A DNA stretch of 64,000 bases from Pilatotrama ljubarskyi (GCA_022385805.1 MU277688.1:333328-397327), one strand, 5' to 3'; counted from the stretch's first letter, positions 21,765-33,726 are shown. The notes: generated by a model from the letters alone, not told the origin. Numbers and translations are program-made.

Positions 21765-23557
21765 GTCGAAGAGAGACGGAGAAAGCGGGCGCGAGGCAAG
21801 GAAGGAGGAGAAGGAGGAAAGAAGAGGGGGTCACGAAGAGCTCGAGTCCTAGTCTCCCTCCTTCTCGCCATCCATCATCTTATAGAGACTCTGAGTCGAT
21901 GGCTGATGGAAGTAACCGTGCTCGCATACAAGGCCCGCCCGATCAGGCACACGGTCCCGGACGTGTGCTCGAAGCGCCCAATTCCCCGAAAAGTCAACAT
22001 TTGTAGAACGCTGCCGCCCATTTGCCATCGTGCCCCGGTCATCCTCGCCGACACTGACACCTGGCCGCCGTCCGCTTTACTGACTCCTTCCGCCACTACC
22101 GCCACTGTCGCGCTAGTGGGTGGCATATGAACCGCCTCGAGTCCATTGATCTTCTCGTTCAGCAGGGCCTCCTGGCGAAAGATTCGCCCATTGAACATGC
22201 AGTCTATCGACCATTAGGGTACGCGCATACCATATACATGCTGGAAGACACTTGCCACGATCAGGCTCACTGTCATGACATCCGATCCTGACACCGCGCA
22301 AAGACCTGTGGCTGCATTTTGAGGATGGGGTATCCGGTAAACGCGGGAGGTGACTCAACGCACCCACAAGTCGGTGTCACCGAACAACTCATGCCGATCA
22401 GCTTGGAACTCTGGGTGAAGGTGTAGAAAGCTTGGCATCAGAGATCGGCGTATAGTGAACAGCCTCCCACAGCCTCCGAGGACGACTCCCAGAGTCCCAG
22501 GAACGCTCATGGCATAAGTAGTGGCAGACTGGCCCGTCACCTTACTCGCAATACTGTATAATGCTCAACGGCGTTCTCTGGAACGACGGTGCACAGCAGT
22601 TGTGCTGATGCTGTCACGGTGTGCTTCACCTTACTTGACACTACTTGGCAGAGACCACCCTTCACTTACTCGGAGTGCGGATGAGGGTGGCCTCGTCTCT
22701 ATACCTTGGCCACGAATCTGGAGCCATGTAGTCATGGCATAAACTCACCATTCACGTATTCTCAACGTCCCTCAAACTGTAGATCAATTCCGTGCACGCA
22801 ACGCGCGCCAGAGTCAAGGAGGTGCAGACTCGGATGTGATCATAGAAGCCGCTATCATCATCCAGGGGAGTGAGTATATCAACCGTTGTTCTAGCAGGCT
22901 CCATCCACTTTGCTCCCGTCTTATCCTCACAGGGCCAAACGCGGAGAGCTCGAAGCTTGAAGGCCACTTGTCCTGCAGGGGAGATGACGGACAAGCTCAC
23001 AGGCCTCTTTGCAGCGTAGCGGCGACCACTAACACGAGTTCGGCGAGAGCGGTCCGAGCGCCAGTATGTGCTCGGGTCCGGCTGTCCGGCCAATGGCCAA
23101 ACAGCCGGTGCATGGAGTCTGTGGAGACTGGGGCGGAAGCGCCCGCGATGCACACAGCAGCCGTTCGCATCACTCTGACGGACTCCACAACGCATCCTCC
23201 GCTGCCCGCCTCCTCGAACCAACACCTTCATACTCATTGGCGCCCCTCTACACCGTCAATGCCTGGTCAAGTAGCGGTTGGGAGTGGAGGGCACGATTTT
23301 GCCACTTCTGTTTGATGCCGTGGGTATTTATCAGGTCCAGCAGCGGGCAGCCTCATGCATCTATAAGCCGTCTTGTTGGGTAGGGCTGGGTCTACTGCTT
23401 CGAACACTGCCTATAAAATTCCCCGCGAAATGATTGCTCTTTTCGATCCGTACAGCAACCCTCGACCTTGTCCCATCCACCAAAACCTTGCTCCCGTCGA
23501 TTTACAAGACCCTCCGCTCTGCGGCCGATCGTAAACGTTCGTCCCTCCTTGCTTGCC
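21765..23557. other. 1.8-kb region without a supported gene
   Basis: Contains the promoter of the 8-cysteine gene and that of the HNH-type gene. On the minus strand, 22,355-22,510 encodes a plausible first exon (MSVPGTLGVVLGGCGRLF, followed by a GTGCGT donor) but no continuing exon could be joined. The 161-codon frame at 22,752-23,237 has no recognised domain. Left as unresolved. Confidence 0.35.
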
Positions 23558-24872
23558 ATGACTACCCTCAGGTCCCACAGGCGCAACGTCGAGCTCAAAG
23601 ACCACAACGACAACGTGCTTGCAGGTATGCAACGTTGCCCAGCGTCTTGATGCTCTCGCTAATGCCTCCCCTCTCTCAGGTTTCTACCAGTATGGGACCG
23701 TTACTTGGAAGGTATTCTTCGGATGGCTCGATCAACTCTTAGACACTGCAGACACCTGGATCATAGTCTCTGGAGACGGACGTAGCTCTAAAGAGTACTC
23801 TCGCTCAACCGCCATCGTGTCGCCCGGCAAGTACACGCTACTGGCCCCAGGCATGCACCCTCCCCTGATCCCCTCCCATCGCGAGCGCTGACTTCCGCCT
23901 ACAGACCGGACGCCCCTCCAGGTCAATTTGACGGATGCAATCGCCCGACAACGACAAATCACGGCGCCCCCGGCAAAGTCGTGGCAGCTCAACCTCCATC
24001 GCGCGCGTGAGAAACGCCTGAAGAGCATGGCCCCCGGCGCAGAGCTGTCCTGGTGCAGGCTACAGGCCGCGCACATGCAATCAAAAGCACACCCTGCAGA
24101 GGTGCGCAGTCCGATCGATTGTCCCGGCCAGATGTCTCGCGCAGTCAGAGGTGGTACGGGAACCCGGCTCTGGGGGCGTTAGACTCCGACCGCCCGACAT
24201 TGCGGCGCGAAGCAGCCTCCGAAGCTTGAGCTTCTGATACTTCACTGCACCCCCGCATGCGCGGGCACGCCATGCGCTCTTCCGTATTCAACCGTCAGCG
24301 GCTAATGCTTACCCGACAGTGGGAACGCGACCGAGGCTCGAGCAGTACGAACAGTGACACGACCCCTTCACCATCGGCCAGTACCGGCTGCTGCAGGGCG
24401 AACTATCTGCAGAACATGATCTTCCTCCGCGAGGACCTGCACGGCGCGTGGGCAGATTACGAGTTCGGCGTCGACCCGGATGTACGTAAGATCGCCCTTG
24501 AGGTTTCGCTGTCCGCCGTGCTGACATCCGTATTTGCAGGACGACTACCGCATCACCGCATTCGTGGCTGGGCACGACACCGTCTCCGGGCGGGTCCTGC
24601 AGCTGCACCACCTCTCGGCGGACCCGGCCGATTTCCCGCTCGACGAGCTCCTGCGCGACCACTTCCGCCAGGGGCTGCTCAAGCACGTCAAGGGGCAGGG
24701 CGAGCGGCATTGGGACTTCGGGACCGGTGCGCTGCACCTGTCGGACGCGAAATTGTGGGGCACGGCCGAGAGCAAGGAGCGGCTGGAGCTGGAGCTGGAG
24801 AATAGGCTGCTCGAGCATCGCTTGAAGCAGTTCGCGGACGTGGATGAGCCGGAGGGGCGGGAGCGAGTGTGA
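23558..24872 (+). CDS. HNH-nuclease-like protein (HNH_2 type)
   Basis: Exons 23558-23624 and 23680-about 23,851 give MTTLRSHRRNVELKDHNDNV and GFYQYGTVTWKVFFGWLDQL, the N-terminal module common in Agaricomycete proteins with an HNH_2 domain. An intron with a GC donor then leads to DRTPLQVNLTDAI from about 23,905. The C-terminal module is clear: QNMIFLREDLHGAWADYEFG, intron 24,481-about 24,539, then DDYRITAFVAGHD up to the stop at 24,870-24,872. The N-FLREDLH segment corresponds to the N and second H of the HNH motif. The middle (about 24,060-24,400), which should hold the first His and its cysteine knuckle, could not be assembled with confidence; the gene may be intact with missed small exons or decaying. 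Function of the family is unknown; nuclease activity is inferred only. Confidence 0.65.
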
Positions 24873-25911
24873 GTGTCGGCTGGGCTCTTTCCCTTGCTCT
24901 CTACCCTTATTCTCGTCCACTTGTGGTTGCATGATACTCTCTCTGGGTCTTATGTTGTTATGCTGTGTACCATACTACAGTCCGTCCGTCCGTCCCTGGT
25001 ATATCTGGAGCGCGATACATTCCTACTTGTATTCTCTCGATTGCGCCGACGTATCCTCCCGGTCTCCGTTGCGACTCCTTATGCATACATACTATCGGCT
25101 TATGAACACGTCTGTGTCATGGATATGCAGTGGCTGACAGGACCGTTTTTTGTATAGGGATGCGCCGAAGCGTCCCTCGAAGGGAAGCCGTAGAAGATCG
25201 CTATCCCGCGGCGACTCGCATTCGAAAGCAGGCGAGATCGTTATAGAGGTGCTCGCATGCGGCGTTTGTGGAACGTAGGTCGCCGTGCCTTTTACCGAAA
25301 TGCTAACGGGTTCATATCTCTCCTACTCTAGTGGTGGTGGCTCTTTCGCAAGCTATGCAGGTATCGCTGGCTACTGGGAGGTGGTTGGAAGCGCCTCCGA
25401 CGCTCTCTCCTTGCGCGAAAAGCTGTTGGAGCTTGCCGGACACCCCATCGCCGGGGACTCGGATCGCGCATGGCGGAGAGGCCAGGCATAGTCACCTCAA
25501 GATCGAGACAGATGTCTGAGTGCGTAAGAGATGGATCCTCATCCTGCTGTTGAGGCTGCGCCCTTTATCATGCCCCGCGTTGGTGTCATAACCACTCCCG
25601 CTCAGTGAGTACGGACCGTTGCGGCTGTGGCTGCTCTCAATGCTAAGGATTCGCCAACAGATGCACTCCATGATATGGACGCCTTCTCCTCACTCCGTAG
25701 TCATCCAAGACTTCGACCGGGTCCTCTATTCAATACTGCTAGGTTCGCATGCGCTCACCAGCGATCGCGGTTTGTTTGCGGCAGAAGCCTCCGCATTCGC
25801 CTCACTCGCCCACCAGAGAGCAGAGGGACCGATCCTGAGTAACTTCTGATACTTCATATATTCGTACAGGGTACACGACTTGCCGTCATTCCACCGCCCG
25901 CTGCCTGCTCT
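24873..25911. other. Intergenic
   Basis: Three-prime flanks of convergent genes. Short open frames at 25,285-25,491 and 25,619-25,849 show no family resemblance. A CCGTCCGTCCGTCC microrepeat lies at about 24,981-24,997. Confidence 0.35.
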
Positions 25912-27279
25912 TCACCATTTCTCGTGAGCCGGCCGCACTGCGCACAGGCGATTAGGTCATGCGGAACTGGAAAAGACAGGGCGCAACGCCAAAGGTAGTA
26001 TGTACTCACGATCGAGCTCCCAGGTCCAGGCAGACCTGTCCTGGTTCGCGAGGTAGAGGTAGCTCTGGGCAGGCGCGCGACAGTGTCAGTCGTCAATCTG
26101 GTACAGCCGGCGCCCGATCCTGTGTACGCATCGGACGCCGGGCGTCCGACGTTGGGCGTGGACGTACCTTGGCGATGCTCTCGGGGTCGAGGCGGATGTT
26201 GGCGTCTTCCTTGAACGCCTTGGCCGCAGCTTCGTCCGTGCGGCGCGAGAGCGACAGATCTGTCAGGATGCCTGTGGGTGGCGTGCGTGAGTGGTTGTGT
26301 TCCGCTGGGCAAGACGGATAGGAGCTGGGGACCTGACTCACCGCCGTCGATAATGGCCTGTTGCGTGAGCGTCCGCGAGGGAAGGCATCAGCTGGAAAGT
26401 CTACATTGAGGAGGAAAGAACAGCCACTACGCACATGAGCGACCTATATATTCGTACACGGCCATCAGCTTCGTCCACGCACAAGGCAGCACAGTGGTCA
26501 CTCACATGAATGTTCTGCCTCCCGAACTCCTTGTTCAAGCTCTGGCTCAACGCCCTCAGGGCAAACTTGCCCGCCGCGAACGCGCTCGTCGTCACGTTCC
26601 CGCGGATGCTCGCCGTGGCGCCCGTAAAGATGAGCGTGCCCCGCTTGCCGAGCTCGTCGACTTCGTTCTGCTTGAACGCCTGCAGCACCTGGTGTGCGAA
26701 CGCGAACGCGCCGTTGATGTTCGTGTCGACGACGAGCTGCAGGTCCTCCTCAGTCACGTCCAGGAAGCCCTTCCACACGCCCGCGCCGGCGTTCCAGACC
26801 GCGGCACGGATCTCGGGCGTGGACGAGGTGCCCGACCATTTGTGCGTGCGGATGGTGCCGAAGACGTCCGTGAGGGACTTGTAAGTGTAGGACTCGACCG
26901 GGAAGGCGACAGCCTGAAATTCTACGTGAGCATCGCGCGTGATGAAGCATGTGTGGAATTCGAGCATACTTCGCCGCCTGCCTTGTTGATGTCGTTGGCG
27001 GCCTTCTGCAGCCTGTCCGCACCCCTAGCGATGAGGGCTACGCGATATCCGGCCTTGGAGAACACGCGACTGAAAGTAAAGGAACGAGGTCAAAGTCCGA
27101 TCTAACGTAGTGAACAATCCATTCAAGCAATGATACATACGCAGTGGCTCCGCCAGTACCTGAAGGGAAATACAAGATACGGTGAGCATCGCGTCAGATA
27201 TCCCAGTCGACCGCAACATGTACAACATACCTGAGCCGTTTCCGATACCGGCGATCACAATGATAGGCCGAGCAGACAT
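25912..27279 (-). CDS. Short-chain dehydrogenase/reductase with Phe at the catalytic Tyr
   Basis: Minus strand from ATG 27,279; exons 27231-27279, 27141-27159, 26970-27069, 26506-26913, then several short ones to the stop at 25,912-25,914. The Rossmann loop is assembled over two introns (IAGIGNGSG + TGGATARVFSKAGYRVALIA). Later come VWNAGAGVWKGF (NAG motif) and GATASIRGNVTTSAFAAGKF, where the usual Y-x-x-x-K reads F-A-A-G-K. The end reads IIDGGILTDLSLSRR, ESIAK and SYLYLANQDRSAWTWELDLR. A bacterial and fungal SDR subgroup with AF-x-x-x-K is known, so the gene need not be dead, but classical Tyr-dependent catalysis is not expected. NAD(P) binding is likely. The exon carrying the residues between NIH and AIIDG (about 26,340-26,400) was not fully resolved. 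Confidence 0.82.
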
Positions 27280-27912
27280 ACTGAAGTGTGGCTTGGGTAG
27301 ATTGGGGGAAGAAGTAATTTGTCGGTTCGAGGCTTATATTCCGACGATCCCCTACTTCCAAGGCTGCCGAGGGGAAGATCAATACAAGCAAGCTCGAGAC
27401 GTCCTCGCCCTATATACCCAGACTATATGCGCACCGGTGTGAAGACGCAAGCCTGCCTGGGGCTGCGTCATATAGCGTTTGGGCTGCCGTGATCAGGGCA
27501 TTCGTCATCTCGCGCCCCGAGTGCAGCTCATCCGACCCCGGCTTTGTCATAGCCGTCCCACGACCCACAGGAAGCACCCCTTGGCAAGTCTTGCGCCATT
27601 GGAATCAGTATGTGCTACAGCGTTTGCAAGAGTACCCGCTGGTTGCAAGACCGATGGTCAGACTGATGATGTACAGCAGGAGGTCCCCAACTACTGTAGT
27701 GTTTGAGGGTGAGTAGGCAGTCGCCGGCGCGTATGGACGCAGCCGCGAAGCGCTGGTAGAACCTGCAAAGCCTGATCGCCTTTTCAAACGAGGGATACAC
27801 AACTGATACTTTATACATAATAAGAATGTCGCATTTCTCAACAAGGGGACCAGGAGATTGAGACGAAACAGTATGTAGGAAGATGATAGGATGTGTGCGA
27901 GAAGAAACGCAC
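27280..27912. other. Intergenic with one weak open frame
   Basis: A 75-codon plus-strand frame (27,489-27,716) has ordered, non-repetitive sequence (GFVIAVPRPTGSTPWQVLRH) but lacks an ATG. It may be an exon or relic of an unrecognised gene. Confidence 0.3.
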
Positions 27913-29718
27913 TCAATGTTCATGATGAGCGCACTGGCACGCTACCGCTCTCTCGATCGTCACCTTGCCCGATGGCACAAGCTCGCGCAGCTCCGCGCAC
28001 GTCCGAAGCTTGAACGCCTCAAAGTCCCGCTTAGACGGAATGGTCGGAAAGTGCAGCTCGAGACGCAGCTCCTGGAGGAAGTGCCCGTGCTCGGCGCGGA
28101 AGCGGAGCGACCGCTTGATGGCGTCCAAAGAGCCCCCCGTCCACTCGAGCGCAACGAGGTCAAGCGTCTTCAGACTGGGACCAAGGATGAACTGGTCCCA
28201 CTCGTCGTCCTCGTGCATGCCCGGACGGCCGGTGACAAACCGGAGTATGTCGAAGACGTCCTCGACCTTGTGGCTCCCCCCGACATAGTCCTCGTCCCAC
28301 TGGTCTTCGATGCGTAGGACCTCGAGTTCGAGGAATTGCTCTAGCACCTCGTAATAGTCGTACTCGTCGAGGTTTTGCGTACTGCCTACGATGACGACTT
28401 CGCGTATATCGGAGCGACAGAAAAGGCCAACGAATCCGCGAATCGCCTGGGGCACCAGCATCGCCGTCCACTCTCCAAATTCGAGCTTGGTATCCAGATC
28501 GAAAACGAGGTGGGCATCGCCGGCGATGCCTATGGCCCGTACCACGCCATCGAGAGCCTCGATCCTGCCGGAATGAGCGGAATCCAGGAGAGGAAGACGG
28601 AGGCGGTCCTCGGGTAAGACCTGCCGAAGATCAACTTTCCACGCGATCAGGTCCCCGCTACCATCAGCGTTCTGTATGGCGGATTCTGCGCCGATATGTA
28701 CTCGCGCTTCGGGTGGGAAATGGACACTATTGAGCACCTCGAGCATGCGGGCCAGGTCATCATGCAGACCGAAGTTCTTCAACCCCGGGAGAAAGATAGT
28801 GCGCCGGGATCCACGAGCGCAAGTGGATTCGATAGAGGACAAGAAGTTATGCAAGCGAAGCTCTTCGAGATGAGGGGAGACATCCAGGACGTCCAGAAAT
28901 GCATCGAGAGTGAGCGGCGAGCCGAAATGAGAGCAGTCAACCAGCTCCAATCGACGCAGCCTCGAGACCAGACCGACCTCCCAGGAAATAGCCAGCGAAG
29001 ACAGGCAGAGACTCGAGAGCATCGGCAGGCGCTCCTTGGCAAGATCAATCTGGGGACCGCTAGCATGTCGCGCGGGATATTGGCACTGGCTAAGGACCGT
29101 GAGCTCCTCGAGCTTAGGCCACTGTAGATGTCCCAGGGCAACCAGCGCGAGACGCAGATACTTGCATTCGAGCGGGGGCAGGAGGAGCCTGCTGATGCGC
29201 GGCGTGACGAAGTCCAACAAAGGGAGGACGCGAACAGATTTGGGGCCGTGGAAGGCAAGCTCTAGAGTCGCCTTTCTTCCATACCTGCACGCAAACAGGA
29301 GATGGTGAGGGAAACCCTTGGAGACGTCTATCGCTCGCCAGAGCCTCGGATTCTGCAGAATCAGGGCGTGCCAATGTCGACAGACGAGCATCAGCGGCGC
29401 CCAGCTCGGCGCTCCAATTTGCGGTGGGTCCGTAGCCCTAGTCGGAGGAAGCTGAGGCTCGCAGGAGGACTGTCGCTTCGGGTTCGCAAGAGAGAAGATT
29501 TCGATCATGATCTCGTCAGGAAGCCTGTTGATGGTAGCCACCCAGTTCCAGAGAGCGTGGATAGCGTAAAATTTGCGGTCGATAGCCTTCACGTGGATAG
29601 CGATAGCCTCTCGAGTGGCCGTCAAGGAGCTGGAGTCGAGCGAAGACGAGAAGCCTGCATCCGGGAGACCATAGAACGGACCGCGCAACTGGTTCGTGTC
29701 AAACATGCTGAAGATCAT
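27913..29718 (-). CDS. Intact F-box/LRR protein
   Basis: A single uninterrupted 601-codon frame. Residues 1-60 form a leader (MFDTNQLRGPFYGLPDAGFS and a helix ATREAIAIHVKAIDRKFYAI); the F-box spans about residues 63-130 (INRLPDEIMIEIFSLANPK, then WAPLMLVCRHWHALILQNPR and LWRAIDV). About 450 residues of leucine-rich sequence follow, with motifs such as LPMLSSLCLSSLAISWEVGL and LVSRLRRLELVDCSHFG spaced about 25-60 residues apart. F-box proteins bind Skp1 and present substrates to SCF ubiquitin ligases. The gene is intronless, and a decayed tandem copy in the same orientation follows at 30,376-32,128. Start chosen at the first ATG; an inner MFDTN start at codon 5 matches the start of the decayed copy and is an alternative. 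Confidence 0.87.
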   Translation of the reverse strand: MIFSMFDTNQLRGPFYGLPDAGFSSSLDSSSLTATREAIAIHVKAIDRKFYAIHALWNWVATINRLPDEIMIEIFSLANPKRQSSCEPQLPPTRATDPPQIGAPSWAPLMLVCRHWHALILQNPRLWRAIDVSKGFPHHLLFACRYGRKATLELAFHGPKSVRVLPLLDFVTPRISRLLLPPLECKYLRLALVALGHLQWPKLEELTVLSQCQYPARHASGPQIDLAKERLPMLSSLCLSSLAISWEVGLVSRLRRLELVDCSHFGSPLTLDAFLDVLDVSPHLEELRLHNFLSSIESTCARGSRRTIFLPGLKNFGLHDDLARMLEVLNSVHFPPEARVHIGAESAIQNADGSGDLIAWKVDLRQVLPEDRLRLPLLDSAHSGRIEALDGVVRAIGIAGDAHLVFDLDTKLEFGEWTAMLVPQAIRGFVGLFCRSDIREVVIVGSTQNLDEYDYYEVLEQFLELEVLRIEDQWDEDYVGGSHKVEDVFDILRFVTGRPGMHEDDEWDQFILGPSLKTLDLVALEWTGGSLDAIKRSLRFRAEHGHFLQELRLELHFPTIPSKRDFEAFKLRTCAELRELVPSGKVTIERAVACQCAHHEH

Positions 29719-30375
29719 TATATCAATCGCGGAGGCGGGGGAAAGTCGATCACGAGAGGGCGAGTCAGTATCTCGACTGTGAAGCGTTAATGCACGTACA
29801 TGATGAAGGAGCGAGGTCGATCAGATGACGATGCTGAAGGTTAAAGGGTTTCCTAGGTTCAGAAAGTCTTCCTTGCAGTGGCTTTCATAGCCCAATCATA
29901 CCTATGAGTGAAAACGAAAGCGGAGGTAGAGGGAGGTTACGCAGGAGGAGGTGAAGGAAGCGGTTCAAGTTCAAGAAGCCAATAAGCGCCCATGTGGCAA
30001 TTAGGCAAGTGCCCTACCACAACAACCGCGGCGCCACAACGCCATTGTATGCAGCACTTCATGCAGCGGCTCGAGCTCCCTATGATACCGTTTCCAGACC
30101 TCGACCCACATTTGTGTCCAGGGCAAGGCCAACCCGCCGCGGACCTCGATAGCACTAGCTTGTGATACCGCATGAACCGCTCTCACGCAAACACTCCGAG
30201 TCGACGCCTAGTGCTTGCCCGCTGGCTTCCAAGGAAATGATATTACAGCTGGAAAACGCAGACAAAGCGTACAGACCGGGGTTGTTCTGGGACGGAACGA
30301 CCACAGAGACCAACGAACATGCGATAGGGGGTGAGGGGAGAAGTTCCGCACCGCGGTAGGCTACTGTACTTCTCT
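29719..30375. other. Promoter and spacer between tandem F-box copies
   Basis: About 650 bp. It holds the promoter of the intact copy and the 3' flank of the decayed copy. No gene is supported. Confidence 0.45.
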
Positions 30376-32128
30376 CTAAACGACCCTCTTCATCGTCACC
30401 TTCCCGCCCAGCACCAGCGCGCACAGCTCCGCGTAGTAGGGTGCTTTGAACACCTGGAACTCGTCTTCGGACGTGATCCCTCGATAGTTCAGCTCCAGAT
30501 GGAGCTCCTCGAGGAAGAGGCCGTGCTTCGCGCGAAACTTCAACGACCCCCGGATGGCGTCCATCGAGCGTTCTGTCCACTCCACACGGGCAAACGAGAG
30601 CTTCCTCAGGGCGGGACCAAAGGGGCATAACTTCTTGTCATAGTCCAACAAGCGTGTCAGCCCGTCGAACACGTCCTGAATCTCGGTGCCGCCCTCGAGG
30701 TCCTCACCGCTACGCCCCTCGATTCGGAGGACTTTCAGTTCCGGGAACTGCTCCATCCAGACGAGCCTATGATAGGGGGAGACGTACTCTCGGTTTCCGA
30801 CGATCTCTACCTCGCCCAACAGGCTCAGGCCGAGTATATGGCGCAGCGACTCACTGGGCGTCCGGGATGATCGCGTGCCAGCGGAAGCGCTCGTCTTCTG
30901 GGAGCTCTTCGTCGACCCGGACCTTCAGTACGAGGTGGGTGTCGCCGCCCGTCGCCACCAGGTTCAATAAACCAGTACTAAGGACCTCCAACTTCGCGGT
31001 TTGCGCATACCGTACGATGGAGAGAAGATTCACGTCTTTGGGCAGCAGGCGTCGCATGTCGTATAAGGACCTCTTGATAATCTCCAGGTCGAAGGCTTCA
31101 GGGACCTTAATCGCCGCGCCGATATGCAGTCGGACGTCCTCAGGAAGGTGGATGGCATTGAGAATCTCTGGAAGGCGGTCTAGCTCATAGTACAGTCCAG
31201 AGTCTGAAGTCCTTGAGTCCCGAGATTGAGACGGTGCGTCCGCGTCGCTGACGGCGTCCTGGGATGATGGAAGACAGGAAGTTGTGTAAGCGCAGCTCTT
31301 GCAGATTCGTACAGGCCCCCAGAACATCCAGGAAAGCCTCGAGAGTGAGCGGCGAGCCGACATGAGCGCAATCAACCAGTTCGAGCCGGCGTAGCCTGGA
31401 CAGTAGACTGAGGTCCCAAGAGACAGCAATCCCGGACAGACAGAGGACAGACAGATCCGGGAAGCGCTCCGTCGAGAGCTCAACGTTTGGAGTCTCGGAT
31501 TGCAACGCAGGCGCGCGGCATTTGCTGAGGACCGTGAGCTCTTGCAACTTCAACCACGGCTGATCGATGGCAATAAACGCGTGGCGAAGGAATTTGCACT
31601 CCATCCGGGGCAGAAGGAGCTTACTGACGAGCTGCGGGAGGAAGTCGATCTCGGGCAATATGCGGACAGCCTTGGAAGCCTGGAAAGTTAGCTCGAGGGT
31701 GGCTATCGATTCCCTGGCGTGAAGGCATGCAAACGACAGATAGCTGGCGGAACGCATAATGACGTCTACCGCGCGGCAGAGGCAGGGATTCTGCGATACT
31801 AAGGCGTACCAGTGTTGGCAGACGAGCATGAACGGGGCCCAGCTCGGTGCCCCAATCTGCGGTGGGTCCGTAGTAGCCCTAGTCGGGGGCAGTCGGGGCT
31901 CGGAGGACTGTCGCTTCGGGTTCGCAAGGGAGAAGATTTCGACCAAGACTTCGTCGGAGCCAGCCAGTTCCAGAGAGCGTAAATAGCGTAAAAACTGCGG
32001 TCAATAGCTTTCATGCGGATAGCAATAGATTCCCGAGTGGCCATCAAGGACTTGCAGTCGAGCGAGGACGAGAAGCCCGCGTCCAGAAGCCCATATAACG
32101 GACCACGCAAGTGGTTCGTGTCAAACAT
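30376..32128 (-). pseudogene. Decayed tandem duplicate of the 27.9-29.7 kb F-box/LRR gene
   Basis: Sequence similarity to the intact neighbour runs over the whole length, but in three frames. The leader MFDTNHLRGPLYGLLDAGFS starts at 32,128. A deletion of about 17 bp at 31,955-31,965 removes the INRLP part of the F-box and shifts the frame before DEVLVEIFSLANPK. A second shift near 31,190 separates LKDFRLWTVL-stop from the following LPEILNAIHLPEDVRLHIGA frame, and a third near 30,850 precedes GEVEIVGNREYV and the end (KVTMKRVV). No canonical introns explain the shifts. Loss of the F-box core means that Skp1 binding would be abolished. The duplication is old enough for clear divergence (roughly two thirds identity in aligned segments by eye). 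Confidence 0.85.
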
Positions 32129-32671
32129 GCTGATATCGAGAGATCTATGGTAACGACGGGGTGGGACTGGTCAGGATAGATGAGCGAAGGGGGGGGGGGG
32201 AGGGGCAGTGTCTCTCGACCATGGGAGCACCTGTGTCGTTGTACTTACGAGAGGATGATGGCGATTTAGAATCTGAAGACGTCGCAGAGTTAGCTCATCT
32301 CTCAGTTCTCATCACTATATATCGACAACTTGCCATGCATACCTGAATGAGCTATAAGAATCTATGGCGGCGGGAGGTTGGGCGGGCAGGGTGAAGGAAG
32401 TGGTTGAAGTTCAAGTCGTGTGTGTGACACAGCCGAGCGTACAGATGGCCGTCGTCAAATTAGAGAGAAAGAGAAAGAGAGAGAGAGGACGCGCGCGTAT
32501 ATCCGTGATGGTCACTGGACCGCGCGAGTGCGCGCGCGGGGTGCGCAATAGCCGGCCACGGAACTTCCACGCAAGCAGCATCTCGTCCGCTCCCACCACC
32601 ACCTTGTCCTCTCGTCCGGCCTTCTCACCTCAACGTCGACGACAGATACGAGCAAGTACCACTCGCGCACC
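32129..32671. other. Intergenic with simple repeats
   Basis: Contains a run of 12 G (32,189-32,200) and a purine-rich GAGA/AAGA tract (about 32,461-32,488). The last 80 bp is CT- and CCACC-rich, as expected for the leader of the following gene. Confidence 0.5.
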
Positions 32672-33509
32672 ATGGCTGACCCAGTAGCAGAGAAATCTGG
32701 TTTCCTGTGCATGTACATGTCGAACCACCCCGACACACTCGTCTCGTACGTGCGGTACTGGGGCAAAGTCTACGAGCACGTCGTCAGCGCGAAGATGACC
32801 GCGATCGACACAAAGGTGCGGGTGCCTTACAGCGAGCGGACGCGCGGTAGCGCAGAGGTCCTCGCGACTGACGTACTGCCTAGGGTATGAACTTGACATA
32901 CCAGACGAAGGGCGGGGCGACCAAGCAGATTCGCATCACGTTCGACCCTCCGCTCTCCGGCTACGAGGAAGTCAAGCCTCGCCTGCTCAGCATGAAGGCG
33001 GACGCGGAGGAAGAGCTGGGGATGGTGCGTCCATGACCGCGTATTCCAGTGCTAGCAGCTTACCCCGTCTACCCAGATGCCCGCGCCCCAGATCACCTCC
33101 TTCCGCTTCCACACGAAGATGCTCTACACCGCGACGCTCATGGCATTCCTCATCTACACCACATACGCGCCTGCTCCTGACTCTCCCAGCTACTCTCCCG
33201 TCTTCGCACCTGCCAACACGCTACGCAGCATTGTACCGTCGTGGGCACTCACAGTCAGTTGGTCGATGGTCATCGTCCTGCACGGTTTGGAGTCTCTGTA
33301 CACTCTGCATCTGTGCAGGAAACATCGTACCGGGTTCCTGGTCGGGGTCAGTGATGTTCGATGCGATCCCTCCCGAGTACCGTTCTGATAACTTCCACCA
33401 ATAGCTCCAGTACTGGCTCGCGACTCTGGCACTCGGTTCACCCGTCTTCATCGACATGCGGCACCAAGTGCAACAAGCACGGATTGAGAGTATCATGAAA
33501 GGGAAGTAG
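32672..33509 (+). CDS. DUF2470-domain integral membrane protein
   Basis: Four exons (32672-32815, 32884-33024, 33077-33346, 33405-33509) encode 219 residues; every exon is a whole number of codons. The N-terminal 95 residues (GFLCMYMSNHPDTLVSYVRY, AKMTAIDTKGMNLTY and the acidic AEEELG end) are a DUF2470 domain, related to the heme-binding and split-barrel fold found in heme-handling proteins. The second half has hydrophobic stretches (MLYTATLMAFLIYTTY; VPSWALTVSWSMVIVLHGLE; LQYWLATLALGSPVFI) that look like three membrane helices. The combination is common in fungi; its function is not established. The start context CACCATGG is strong. The short polybasic end (IESIMKGK) is typical of membrane proteins facing the cytosol. 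Confidence 0.88.
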
Positions 33510-33726
33510 ACCGATCTCACCACGATCGCGTCGCGTCTGTTCGGGCTCCCCGATGTACTTGTATCAGCTTTTCCTAGGGCATCGCAATTCGACTTCCGTG
33601 AGAAAAAGTTGCTCCTCAGGATATTCCACGTTGTTCAGAACGCGGACGGATATACACGAGACGCCGGACCTAGAGTCTAGAAGTACAAATGGAGATTCAA
33701 GATACACACAAAAGAATTGTCCATGC

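Noticed and set aside
22752..23237. 161-codon minus-strand frame with an ordered C-terminal half
   Set aside because: No recognised motif and no convincing upstream exon; kept only as part of an unresolved region.
32189..32200. Run of 12 G as a possible regulatory G-quadruplex
   Set aside because: A single homopolymer run without spaced G-tracts; more likely a simple repeat.
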